DNA of 11,315 bases, taken from contig JANPDJ010000075.1 of the NCBI GenBank assembly GCA_031431395.1, positions 1 to 11,315 of the forward strand, given 5' to 3'. Positions 5,407 to 11,315 of the stretch are shown one piece after another. Numbering within the stretch: the stretch's first letter is position 1; every line of letters starts with the position of its first letter. A program made the translations under genes and the position numbers. A model generated the notes under the pieces. That model was not told the origin of the DNA, searched no databases, and saw only the letters and a program-made list of their open reading frames with translations. Source of the stretch: VGPE01 sp031431395 (GTDB lineage Bacteria > Chloroflexota > Limnocylindria > Limnocylindrales > CSP1-4).

Positions 5407-5775
5407 ATGCCGTCACTCGCGTTTGTCTTCCTGGTGGTGGTTATCGGGCTGCTGGTGATGATCCCGACGCGACGGCTCTTCCTGGCCGGATGGTCCCCGG
5501 GGGCCCTCACGGCCTACTTCCTGGGCGTCCTCGCGCTGGGCCTGTTCGTGGCCGAACTGCGTGGACCGGCACGCTACCTGATCCCGATCCTCGTCGTTGC
5601 GTATCTCGCGCCGTTCGTCACGGCTCGTGCCGGCCTGGCCCGCCTCCGCGGCCGGATCGGCGGCGATCCGGGGGCGCCGGACGCCGGGACCGGGGCAAAC
5701 CCAACACCCGGCCGCCGGCCGGATCCCAAGAACGTGACACCGAAGGACGCGGATCCCGCAGACACGGCCGGTTGA
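5407..5775 (+). CDS. Small protein with three membrane segments, function unknown
   Basis: The 122-residue product has three hydrophobic stretches: about 3-19 (SLAFVFLVVVIGLLVMI), 32-49 (GALTAYFLGVLALGLFV) and 57-71 (YLIPILVVAYLAPFV). A hydrophilic Pro/Gly/Asp-rich tail from about 84 to 122 is probably disordered. Positive charges (Arg22, Arg23, and the RARLRGR-like cluster after TM3) suggest a cytoplasmic C-terminus. I do not recognise a family. The frame continues upstream to 5176 as antisense to the transporter. I chose 5407 because the hydrophobic protein begins there and TATCAT lies 8 nt upstream. It is divergent from the MFS gene and ends 71 bp before tRNA-Lys. Confidence 0.7.
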   Translation: MPSLAFVFLVVVIGLLVMIPTRRLFLAGWSPGALTAYFLGVLALGLFVAELRGPARYLIPILVVAYLAPFVTARAGLARLRGRIGGDPGAPDAGTGANPTPGRRPDPKNVTPKDADPADTAG

Positions 5776-5846
5776 CCGCCGGCACCCGGGTTCGAGCGCC
5801 CAGGCTCGGACCGCTCCGCGTCATCGCGTACCATCGACGCGCCCGG

Positions 5847-5921
5847 GGGCCGTTAGCTCAGCGGTAGAGCCGCCGACTTTTAATCGGCTGGTCGAGGGTT
5901 CGAATCCCTCACGGCCCTCCA
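5847..5921 (+). tRNA. tRNA-Lys (anticodon TTT), CCA encoded
   Basis: A full cloverleaf can be drawn. The acceptor stem is GGGCCGT/ACGGCCC. The D arm is GCTC-AGCGGTA-GAGC. The anticodon stem is GCCGA/TCGGC around the loop CTTTTAA, with anticodon TTT. The T arm is GAGGG-TTCGAAT-CCCTC, and the 3' end is T-CCA. All stems are fully paired. The discriminator base is T rather than the A usual in bacterial tRNA-Lys, and the base before the gene (G5846) could wobble-pair with it. TACCAT (5829-5834) is a possible -10 box. Confidence 0.97.
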
Positions 5922-5934
5922 CTTCCCACGCGCA

Positions 5935-5952
5935 GGCGTCGCGCACGACGCC
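5935..5952. terminator. Hairpin after tRNA-Lys
   Basis: GGCGTC (5935-5940) and GACGCC (5947-5952) form a 6-bp perfect stem with the 6-nt loop GCGCAC, 13 nt past the tRNA. A leftward gene ends at 5974, so this could stop transcripts from both sides. No T-run follows, so termination is inferred only from position. Confidence 0.4.
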
Positions 5953-5973
5953 GCTGTCGGGCCGTGAGGCGGG

Positions 5974-6435
5974 TCAGTCCCCTTCGCCGCGGTCGCGACG
6001 GCGCTCGGCCTCGCGACGGAGGTCGATGGGATTTGGGTCGCCCGCGCCGGGGTCGCCCATGCTGTCGAGATCGAGCGGCAGCGGCTCCGCCTCGGGGCTG
6101 CGGCGGGGCCGTCCCCGCACCGGCGGCTCGGGTGCCTGCGCGCGCGTGCGGCGGCCACGGGCGTCTTCCTCGGGTACGCCGATCCGGCGGCGCGTGGAGA
6201 TGTCCACGCCGGCATTGTCGCCCTCTACCGCGGGGTGCTCCACGAGGGCAACGAGCCGCGTCGCCATGAAGCGGCCGGAGCGGACCGGCGTCCCGCCGCG
6301 GGTGACCTCCGTCACTTCCACGATGCCGCGCGCCGTCGTGACCTCGATCCGACGGCCGGCGCGGGTCGCGACGATCTCGAACGTCTGCACGCCCTGGCCG
6401 GTGTCAACGACAGCTTCAACGCGATCGCCCTTCAT
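5974..6435 (-). CDS. Uncharacterised 153-residue protein: small beta-rich domain plus charged tail
   Basis: The N-terminal ~68 residues alternate hydrophobic and polar positions in short strands (VEAVV, QTFEIVAT, RRIEVTT, GIVEVTEV, TRLVALVEHP), suggesting a small beta-barrel or beta-sandwich. From about 70 to 153 the protein is Pro/Arg/Glu/Asp-rich and probably disordered, ending in the charged stretch LRREAERRRDRGEGD. There is no signal peptide, membrane segment or catalytic motif. The ATG at 6435 was chosen because upstream sequence in the same frame reads as low-complexity antisense. The gene starts 55 bp after the MFS exporter gene on the same strand and may be cotranscribed with it. I do not recognise the family. 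Confidence 0.65.
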   Translation of the reverse strand: MKGDRVEAVVDTGQGVQTFEIVATRAGRRIEVTTARGIVEVTEVTRGGTPVRSGRFMATRLVALVEHPAVEGDNAGVDISTRRRIGVPEEDARGRRTRAQAPEPPVRGRPRRSPEAEPLPLDLDSMGDPGAGDPNPIDLRREAERRRDRGEGD

Positions 6436-6490
6436 GGCCTGACGATACCACCGCCCGCAACGGCCTCCGGCACCCGCGATGGGCCGGCGA

Positions 6491-7774
6491 TCACGGGCGC
6501 AAGGCGGTGGAGCCACCCGCGACCTGCCGCCCGCCGACGGTGATTTCGCCACGGGCGTCGAGGTCGACCGTCAGGAGCGGCCTGTAGATCAGGATGACCA
6601 GCGCCGTGGCAGCCACCGTGAGACCGGTCATGCCCAGCAGCACCGCGCGGACCCCGAATCGGTCCGCGAGACTGCCCGCAAGCGCGGTCCCGATGGGCAG
6701 GACGCAGTAGAACGCGAACGTGTACAGCGCTACGACCCGCGCCCGCAGCCGTGGTGGCGGCATCGTCTGCACGATCAGTTGTGCCGTACCGCCAAACCCG
6801 ATGGAGGCAAGCGTCAGGAACGCCGCCAGGACCACCGCGACGGGCAGGACCTCCGTGAGCGCGAGGCCCGTCATCCCCGCCCCTGACGCCAGGAACATCA
6901 CGACCAGCTGCCGGCCACGGCCGAGCCGCTTTCCCAGCGCCTCCATCACGATCGCGCCGGCGATCACGCCCACGCCACCGGCGCCGGCGAGGAGGCCCAG
7001 GGTGGCCGAATCGGCGTGGAGATTGTCCCGCGTGTACGTCGGCAGGAGTGCCCCGTAGCAGAACAGGGAAAGGCCGGACACCGAACCGATCACGGTCACC
7101 CAGAGCGCCGCCGGGTGCCGCCACAGCCAGCGGACTGCCTCCCCGAGGTCCGAGGTCGCAACCCCGCGGTCCGGCTTCTCGTCGCGGGTCAGGAGTGGTG
7201 TCCTCAGGAAGACCAGCGCGGAAACACCCAGCACGACCGCTGCAGGCAGAAACGCCTGGACAGGCCCGAAGAGCTGGAGAGCTGTGCCACCGAGGGGGCC
7301 GCCCACGATCCGCCCAAGTCCACTCGTGAGGAACGAGAGGCCGATCGCGCTGCCCAGGTAGCGCCCCTCCGACACCTGGGCCACCAGCAGCGTGACCGGC
7401 ACGCCGTACAGCCCATCGAAGATCCCCAGGATGAACGTGAGGACGAGGGCCGCTTCGAACGTCAGGGACCCGGTTGCCGCGAACAGCGCCACGACGGCGA
7501 TCATCACGCCGATACCGCCCATCGCGAACGCCAGCATGCGGCGGGGCCCGAACCGTTCCGTGAGCACGCCGGACGGGAGGGTCGCCAGCGCAACGGCGAC
7601 CACAAGGGCCGCCTGAAGAAGCCCGACCGCCCCCGCGAGACCCGTTCGGGTGAGGACGATCCACTCCAGCGCCGGCTGGTAGACCCAGATTCCCAGCGCG
7701 GCGAGCGTCGCCGCCAGGAAGTAGCGCCGGTAGCCGGGCGAGGCGAACGGCTCAAGATTGAAGCGGCCGATCAC
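6491..7774 (-). CDS. MFS exporter of the EntS-like (MFS_3) type
   Basis: The ~427-residue protein fits the usual ~400-430 for this MFS branch. It starts with FNLEPFASPGYRRYFLA leading into TM1, typical of the group related to the enterobactin exporter EntS. The loop after TM2 has a motif-A-like GVLTERFGPRRML, and the matching loop of the second half has GSLADRFGVRAVLL. A short central loop (RTPLLTRDEKPDRGVATSDL) precedes the second bundle; TM helices are distributed throughout. GTG 7774 was chosen because GAGG (7784-7781) lies 6 nt upstream; GTG 7780 is the alternative but would abut that site. A possible leftward -10 is TACACT (7822-7817). It is divergent from the split-barrel gene and followed by the 153-residue gene. 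The exported substrate is unknown, and no siderophore gene is in view. Confidence 0.88.
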   Translation of the reverse strand: MIGRFNLEPFASPGYRRYFLAATLAALGIWVYQPALEWIVLTRTGLAGAVGLLQAALVVAVALATLPSGVLTERFGPRRMLAFAMGGIGVMIAVVALFAATGSLTFEAALVLTFILGIFDGLYGVPVTLLVAQVSEGRYLGSAIGLSFLTSGLGRIVGGPLGGTALQLFGPVQAFLPAAVVLGVSALVFLRTPLLTRDEKPDRGVATSDLGEAVRWLWRHPAALWVTVIGSVSGLSLFCYGALLPTYTRDNLHADSATLGLLAGAGGVGVIAGAIVMEALGKRLGRGRQLVVMFLASGAGMTGLALTEVLPVAVVLAAFLTLASIGFGGTAQLIVQTMPPPRLRARVVALYTFAFYCVLPIGTALAGSLADRFGVRAVLLGMTGLTVAATALVILIYRPLLTVDLDARGEITVGGRQVAGGSTALRP

Positions 7775-7829
7775 GAGCACCCTCGCGCAGGGAAGAACCG
7801 ACGTGGCGGTGGCTTGCTAGTGTAGGTTC

Positions 7830-8741
7830 GTGATTGACCCGCAGACCGAAGCTCAGCCCGCGGTGACCACCTCGACTGGCAACCCGGGCACCCCCGAGGC
7901 GGCCGACGCCGGGCCGCAGGACGACCCCGCTGGAGCGTCGCCCGCCGATGCAGAGGCGGCCGATGGCGGGGCGGAAGTGGCAGCCGCGACGCCGGTGGAC
8001 CCGGCATTCGAACGTCGCGCCTTTGTCCGCCGGATGGGCGGGGACGCCGTTCGCACGGCCGGCACCGTCTTCAGCATGTCGCGGATCCTCTCCCGCTCCG
8101 CCGTCGCTGCCGGACAGGCCGCGATGAGTGAACTGCAGTCCCTCGGGGCGGGCGGTGTCGCCGGGAACGCCGATGGTCCGCCGGTGGAAGCTGCCGTGAT
8201 GACGACGCCGGACGCACTGCCATCCCCTGCCCCGACGGGTTCGGCGCCAATGGCCGGGGAGCCGCCCGGGTTCGCTGCAGAAGCGGGAGCCGCGGAATCC
8301 CCACCGCCCGCTCAGCGGCCCGCCCTGTTGCTCGATGCCGACCAGCGGGCGATCCTGGAGGCCGCGACAACGGCCGTCGTCGCCGTCAATCGCGAGGGGC
8401 ATCCACCCCAGCTGACCACCGCGGAAGTCCTCTGGGACGGTCAGACAGTGCGGTTCGCGACCCTCGGCTGGTCTCGCCGGACGACCATGCTGCGGAGCGA
8501 TCCCCACATCAGCCTGCTCGTGGAAGGGACCGGCGACGGGCGCTTCGTCACGGTCGTCGGCCGCGCGGGCATCTTCGAGGGTCGGACGGCTCGGGACGCG
8601 GCCTGGCCGCTGCTGCTCCGGGCTGCAGCCGACGGCGGGGAACCCGCCGCCGAGGCGCGCTGGCAGGAACTCGTTGCGGCCGACGCCGACCGGGCCGTCA
8701 TCGTGGTTGAGCCCGACCAGGTGCTGTCCGGCCGGCGCTGA
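7830..8741 (+). CDS. Split-barrel (PNPOx/F420-binding-like) protein with long low-complexity N-terminal half
   Basis: The C-terminal third (about 171-298) reads as a pyridoxamine-phosphate-oxidase-like split barrel that binds FMN or F420. It has the entry helix DQRAILEAATTAVVAVN, strands TTAEVLWDGQTVRFAT, WSRRTTMLRSDPHISLLVEG and FVTVVGRAGIFEG, and a closing VIVVEPDQVLSG. Residues 1-165 are different: Ala/Pro/Gly/Asp-rich linkers flank one helical segment at about 58-101, which includes FERRAFVRRMGGDAVRTAG. That segment faintly resembles a twin-arginine motif but is internal. The start is GTG 7830; TAGTGT (7818-7823) just upstream suggests a leaderless message. The barrel family includes deazaflavin-dependent reductases and F420-binding proteins; cofactor and substrate are not determined. 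Confidence 0.82.
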   Translation: MIDPQTEAQPAVTTSTGNPGTPEAADAGPQDDPAGASPADAEAADGGAEVAAATPVDPAFERRAFVRRMGGDAVRTAGTVFSMSRILSRSAVAAGQAAMSELQSLGAGGVAGNADGPPVEAAVMTTPDALPSPAPTGSAPMAGEPPGFAAEAGAAESPPPAQRPALLLDADQRAILEAATTAVVAVNREGHPPQLTTAEVLWDGQTVRFATLGWSRRTTMLRSDPHISLLVEGTGDGRFVTVVGRAGIFEGRTARDAAWPLLLRAAADGGEPAAEARWQELVAADADRAVIVVEPDQVLSGRR

Positions 8742-8745
8742 CACG

Positions 8746-8774
8746 GGCCGGATTCCGGGCTGCCCAGTCCGGCC
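8746..8774 (+). terminator. Hairpin after the split-barrel gene
   Basis: GGCCGGA (8746-8752) and TCCGGCC (8768-8774) pair over 7 bp. Within the loop GGG-CTG-CCC at 8757-8765 can pair further. It begins 4 nt after the stop codon in the 89-bp convergent gap. There is no T-run. Position and stem support a transcript 3' end. Confidence 0.45.
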
Positions 8775-8815
8775 AGCGGGGCGGGCCGCGACCGACCGCC
8801 GCAGATCCCCGGGAT

Positions 8816-8830
8816 GGGCCGCGTGGGCCC
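8816..8830 (-). terminator. Small hairpin after the dehydrogenase gene
   Basis: GGGCC (8816-8820) and GGCCC (8826-8830) form a 5-bp stem directly beyond the stop codon of the leftward dehydrogenase (8831-8833). It is short and lacks a T-run, so it is a weak candidate 3' end for the ABC ATPase-dehydrogenase transcript. Confidence 0.3.
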
Positions 8831-9880
8831 TCAGTAGTGCCGGACGGGATCGACCACGTTCACAAGCGGCTCCCCTGCCGCAAAGCGCCGCAGGTTCTCG
8901 GAGAACAGCGTGGCGAGGGTCCGCGGGGCGATGATGTCGGCGCCGGACACATGCGGAGTCACCACGGTGTTCGGCAAGTCCCAGAACGGGCTGTCTGCCG
9001 GAAGCGGCTCCGTGCCGAAGACGTCGAGGACGGCTCCGCCGATGCGGTGCTCGCGCAGTGCCCCGGCCAGCGCATCCTCGTCGGCCAGGGGGCCGCGAGC
9101 GACGTTGATCAGCCACGCGCGGCGGTGCCCGAGTGCCGCGATCCGATCCCGCGAGATCAGGCCCCGGGTCGCCTCCAGCAGCGGCAGAGCCAAGACCACG
9201 TAGTCGGCTTCCGGGAGCAGCGAATCAAGGGCCTCCAGGCCGTCGATTCGATCGGGCAGGATGCCGTCGGGGTCGCCCGTCCCCGGCACCCGGTAGCTGC
9301 GATCCCCTCGCAGTTCCGGGCGGCTCTTGACGGCGAGGATCCGCAGGCCGAACGGCTTTGCAAGGCGGGCCACTTCGCGTCCGATGCCGCCGTAACCGAC
9401 GATCAGGAGGGTCTGCTCGGACAACTGGGCGCCCGTGTACAGCGCCTCTTCGTGCGCCGGCGGCCAGTAGTGGCGCTCCTGGGCGACTTCGCGGACCGCA
9501 ACCCGCTCGGCGATCCGCAGGATCGCGGCCATCACGAACTGCGCGATGGGCACCGCGTAGACGCCGCGCGCGTTCGTCAGCGTGACGCCGCGGTCCCAGG
9601 GCGCGTTGAGGGAGAGATGGTCGATCCCGGCCGACGTCAGCTGCTGCCAGCGAAGTCGCGGCGTCCGGGAGAGGTCGGAGGGCAGGCGCGGCGAGATGAC
9701 CGCGTCAAGCTCCGGATCGTCGAGGGCGTCGGCCGCTGCCTGGGTGGTGAGATCGCCGTACGACAGGTCAACCTCTGGTGCGGCTGCCCTGATCGCGGCC
9801 AGCTGCTCCAGCATCAACGGGTAGCCCATCAGCACCCGCGGTCGTCGGGCTACCGGGCCGACAAGCCTGGGCCCGTCCAT
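8831..9880 (-). CDS. D-isomer-specific 2-hydroxyacid dehydrogenase
   Basis: The 349-residue protein has the family layout. A substrate-binding half comes first (LRWQQLTSAGIDHL, then GVYAVPIAQFVMAAIL). Then comes a Rossmann domain with GYGGIG (162-167), and the C-terminal part of the substrate domain. The catalytic residues are visible: Arg262 in NVARGPL, Glu291 in FGTEPLP and His310 in VTPHVSG. After the second Rossmann strand the sequence is VKSRPE, with Lys/Ser/Arg where NAD-specific enzymes carry Asp, suggesting NADP(H) preference. It should interconvert a 2-oxoacid and a D-2-hydroxyacid in the cytoplasm; the glyoxylate/hydroxypyruvate reductase group is the closest likeness. ATG 9880 lies 14 nt after the ABC ATPase stop with GCGGGG just upstream, so the genes form an operon. 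The long upstream extension of the frame is antisense-like noise inside the ATPase gene. Confidence 0.93.
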   Translation of the reverse strand: MDGPRLVGPVARRPRVLMGYPLMLEQLAAIRAAAPEVDLSYGDLTTQAAADALDDPELDAVISPRLPSDLSRTPRLRWQQLTSAGIDHLSLNAPWDRGVTLTNARGVYAVPIAQFVMAAILRIAERVAVREVAQERHYWPPAHEEALYTGAQLSEQTLLIVGYGGIGREVARLAKPFGLRILAVKSRPELRGDRSYRVPGTGDPDGILPDRIDGLEALDSLLPEADYVVLALPLLEATRGLISRDRIAALGHRRAWLINVARGPLADEDALAGALREHRIGGAVLDVFGTEPLPADSPFWDLPNTVVTPHVSGADIIAPRTLATLFSENLRRFAAGEPLVNVVDPVRHY

Positions 9881-9894
9881 TGCCCCGCCAGGCG

Positions 9895-11001
9895 TCACGC
9901 GTTGATTCGGTCGCCGTTCGCCCGTTCGAACAGGTGGATCCTGCTGGGGGCCATCTCGGCTCGCACGGCCTGGCCGATCTCGAGGACCAGGTCCGGATCG
10001 ATTCGGGCGATGATCGCCGCCGGGCCCACCGAGAGCTCCACGAAGGTGTCCGACCCGATGGGCTCCAAGAGCTGGACGGTCGCCTCGAACGAGCCCGGGG
10101 TGCCGGCCGCGGTCTGGCCCACGATCTTGACGTCCTCCGCACGGACTCCCAGCGAGACGCTGGGCCACTGGCCGTCGCGCAGGCCCAATGCCGTCCGCCG
10201 GCCGAGCCCGATGCGGATGCCGGGACCCACGAAATCGACGTCGTCCGCGTGGTATTCCAGCGCGCCTTCGACGAGGCTCATCTTGGGCTTGCCGACGAAC
10301 GTCGCCACGTACTCGTTGCGGGGCTTGCCGTAGATCTCCGCCTGCGGGCCGAACTGCACGATCTTGCCGTCGCGCATGACGGCAATCAGGTCCGAGAGCG
10401 TCATCGCCTCTTCCTGGTCGTGCGTCACGAAGATCGACGTGGTGCCGAGCCGGACGTGAAGGTGCTTCACCTCCGTGCGCATCCGGCTCCGGAGCGCGGC
10501 GTCCAGGTTGGAGAACGGCTCGTCGAGCAGGAAGACGAGCGGCTCCTTAACCAGCGCCCGGCCGAGCGCGACGCGCTGCTGCTGGCCACCGGACAGCTGG
10601 CTGGGCTTGCGGTTGAGCAGGTGGGCGATGTCCAGCATCTCGGCGACGGCCGTGACCCTGGCCGAGATCTCCGCGTTGGGGCGGTGGCGGAGCTTCAGCG
10701 AGAAGCCGATGTTGTCGAACACGGTCATGTTCGGATAGAGCGCGTAGTTCTGGAACACCATCGCCATCCGCCGCTCGTTGGGTGGCGTCAGCGTGATGTC
10801 CTGGTCGCCCAGGAGGATCGATCCGGCGTTGGGCTTGTCCAGGCCGGCGATCAGGTTGAGCGTGGTGCTCTTCCCGCAGCCGGATGGGCCGAGGAGCGTC
10901 ACGAATGCGCCGTCCGGGACCTCCATGGAGAGGTCGTCAACGGCCCGGACCTTGCCGTAGTGCCGCGCAAGGTTCTGCAGGCTGATCGAGGCGACGGCCA
11001 T
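9895..11001 (-). CDS. ugpC: ABC transporter ATPase of the MalK/UgpC family
   Basis: The 368-residue protein matches the ~370 of MalK/UgpC/MsmK ATPases, which power sugar or glycerol-phosphate importers. Walker A is GPSGCGKST (38-46), Q-loop Gln84, signature LSGGQ (136-140), Walker B VFLLDEP (156-162) with catalytic Glu161, and switch His194 in THDQEEAM. The C-terminal ~130 residues form the TOBE/regulatory region (SLGVRAEDV, then LEPIGSDTFVEL). ATG 11001 is preceded by GAGGAGGG (11019-11012), spacer 10 nt, and upstream residues in this frame are low complexity. No permease or binding-protein gene is beside it, so it is an orphan ATPase that may serve importers elsewhere, as MsmK does. It is cotranscribed with the D-2-hydroxyacid dehydrogenase. 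The gene symbol is by family likeness only. Confidence 0.95.
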   Translation of the reverse strand: MAVASISLQNLARHYGKVRAVDDLSMEVPDGAFVTLLGPSGCGKSTTLNLIAGLDKPNAGSILLGDQDITLTPPNERRMAMVFQNYALYPNMTVFDNIGFSLKLRHRPNAEISARVTAVAEMLDIAHLLNRKPSQLSGGQQQRVALGRALVKEPLVFLLDEPFSNLDAALRSRMRTEVKHLHVRLGTTSIFVTHDQEEAMTLSDLIAVMRDGKIVQFGPQAEIYGKPRNEYVATFVGKPKMSLVEGALEYHADDVDFVGPGIRIGLGRRTALGLRDGQWPSVSLGVRAEDVKIVGQTAAGTPGSFEATVQLLEPIGSDTFVELSVGPAAIIARIDPDLVLEIGQAVRAEMAPSRIHLFERANGDRINA

Positions 11002-11062
11002 TCCGGGGAACCCTCCTCCAGGCGACGGCCGGATCGATGACGACCGCCGCGCACGTACGGAC

Positions 11063-11091
11063 AATCTAGCGACTGGCAGGCCGGAGGGCAA
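11063..11091 (-). promoter_or_regulatory. Candidate promoter of the ABC ATPase-dehydrogenase operon
   Basis: On the minus strand, TTGCCC (11091-11086) and TAGATT (11068-11063) are 17 bp apart, each matching 4/6 of the sigma-70 consensus. Transcription would start near 11056, giving a leader of about 55 nt that ends with the GAGGAGGG ribosome binding site. It is the only AT-leaning patch between the operon and the repeats. Confidence 0.45.
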
Positions 11092-11127
11092 CCCGGTTCG
11101 CGGGGCACGCCGCGCACCCTCGCGGCG

Positions 11128-11204
11128 CCGCTGACCCCGGCCACCCTGAATGGCGTCACCGCTGAATGGCGTCACCGCTGACCCCGGCTACCCTGATCGC
11201 GTCA
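11128..11204. repeat. Three imperfect tandem direct repeats
   Basis: Unit 1 (11128-11158, 31 bp) begins CCGCTGACCCCGGCCACCC and ends TGAATGGCGTCA. Unit 2 (11159-11174, 16 bp) is CCGCTGAATGGCGTCA. Unit 3 (11175-11204, 30 bp) begins CCGCTGACCCCGGCTACCC and ends TGATCGCGTCA. Unit 2 is what remains if the 15 bp between the two CTGA copies of unit 1 is deleted, pointing to slippage or recombination. The repeats are about 127 bp upstream of the ABC ATPase. They could be an intergenic repeat family, an IS end of the IS21 type (which carries repeated terminal motifs), or protein-binding sites. Confidence 0.7.
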
Positions 11205-11315
11205 CCAAGTCGTGGAGCGACTGGTAGGTGCCGGTTCACCGCCTGGAAGGGCACTCCGACCCCCTGGTCACGCACGTTGCCCGACTCGAACCGGCTGCCC
11301 CGGGGGCACGTCGGG
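11205..11315. other. Right edge without a convincing gene
   Basis: Together with 11002-11204 this makes a 314-bp stretch with no gene I can support. A leftward open frame enters from the edge and ends at 11156 inside the repeats. Its third codon positions are strongly GC up to about 11230, so the C-terminus of a gene starting outside the window is possible. A rightward GTG frame near 11228 also stays open to the edge. Neither shows a recognisable motif. Confidence 0.3.

Noticed and set aside
3852..5867. A 671-codon open frame on the plus strand
   Set aside because: It is antisense to the MFS transporter, with a His/Arg/Asp/Glu-rich composition typical of the shadow frame of a GC-rich membrane-protein gene, and it runs into the tRNA. 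The minus-strand frame has clear transmembrane and MFS motifs.
6432..7664. A 410-codon minus-strand frame overlapping the EntS-like exporter
   Set aside because: It is Gly/Arg/Pro-rich without hydrophobic helices and lies on the same strand as, but out of frame with, a clear MFS protein.
7752..9116. A 454-codon minus-strand frame opposite the split-barrel gene
   Set aside because: It is antisense to a recognisable split-barrel domain and overlaps the dehydrogenase gene in another frame; composition is low-complexity Arg/Gly.
11128..11204. A CRISPR array
   Set aside because: The units abut without spacers of uniform length, there are only three of unequal size, and no cas gene is nearby.
11283..11292. 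GACTCGAACC, resembling the complement of a tRNA T-loop
   Set aside because: The flanking T-stem has a mismatch and no acceptor stem or CCA end can be drawn within the window.
11156..11315. A leftward open frame entering from the right edge
   Set aside because: Third-position GC is high near the edge, but there is no recognisable motif and the frame ends inside the direct repeats. It is noted as an unresolved edge rather than called.

Overview
This is a high-GC bacterial chromosome segment with dense gene packing, short divergent promoters, several apparently leaderless starts and GTG start codons. A high-GC Chloroflexota lineage (Limnocylindria/Ellin6529-like) is my best guess, from the style of the XRE-TPR regulator, the split-barrel protein and the MFS transporters. 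A high-GC actinobacterium cannot be excluded. No ribosomal or other phylogenetic marker is present to settle it.

Left part (1-3038), the most interesting region. Two leftward, overlapping genes encode a small XRE helix-turn-helix protein (1759-1439) and an XRE-TPR regulator with the architecture of RRNPP-type peptide receptors (1479-181). Divergent from them, 97 bp away, is a 38-codon gene (1857-1973). Its product is a textbook Sec signal peptide ending in an Ala-Phe-Ala cleavage site plus a 7-residue tail, GGGTGPW. It has a good ribosome binding site and a TTGACT-17-TAGCAT promoter whose -35 box lies inside the first codons of the regulator gene. Together these look like an unrecognised peptide-pheromone/receptor cassette. 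Downstream, on the peptide strand, are a nested hairpin, a small inverted repeat and a soluble orphan histidine kinase (2187-3038).

Middle part (3039-5921). A hairpin separates the kinase from a convergent two-gene unit that encodes an MFS transporter with a long disordered central loop (5387-3921) and an alpha/beta-hydrolase with a visible Ser-Asp-His triad (3892-3047). Only 19 bp before the transporter, a divergent gene encodes a 122-residue protein with three membrane segments. It is followed by tRNA-Lys(TTT) with encoded CCA.

Right part (5922-11315). A leftward pair encodes an EntS-like MFS exporter (7774-6491) and an uncharacterised 153-residue protein (6435-5974). A divergent gene encodes a split-barrel flavin/F420-binding-type protein with a long low-complexity N-terminal half (7830-8741). 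Convergent to it, a leftward operon encodes a MalK/UgpC-type ABC ATPase (11001-9895) and a D-2-hydroxyacid dehydrogenase (9880-8831). Upstream of the operon lie a plausible promoter, three imperfect direct repeats (11128-11204) and a right edge without a convincing gene.
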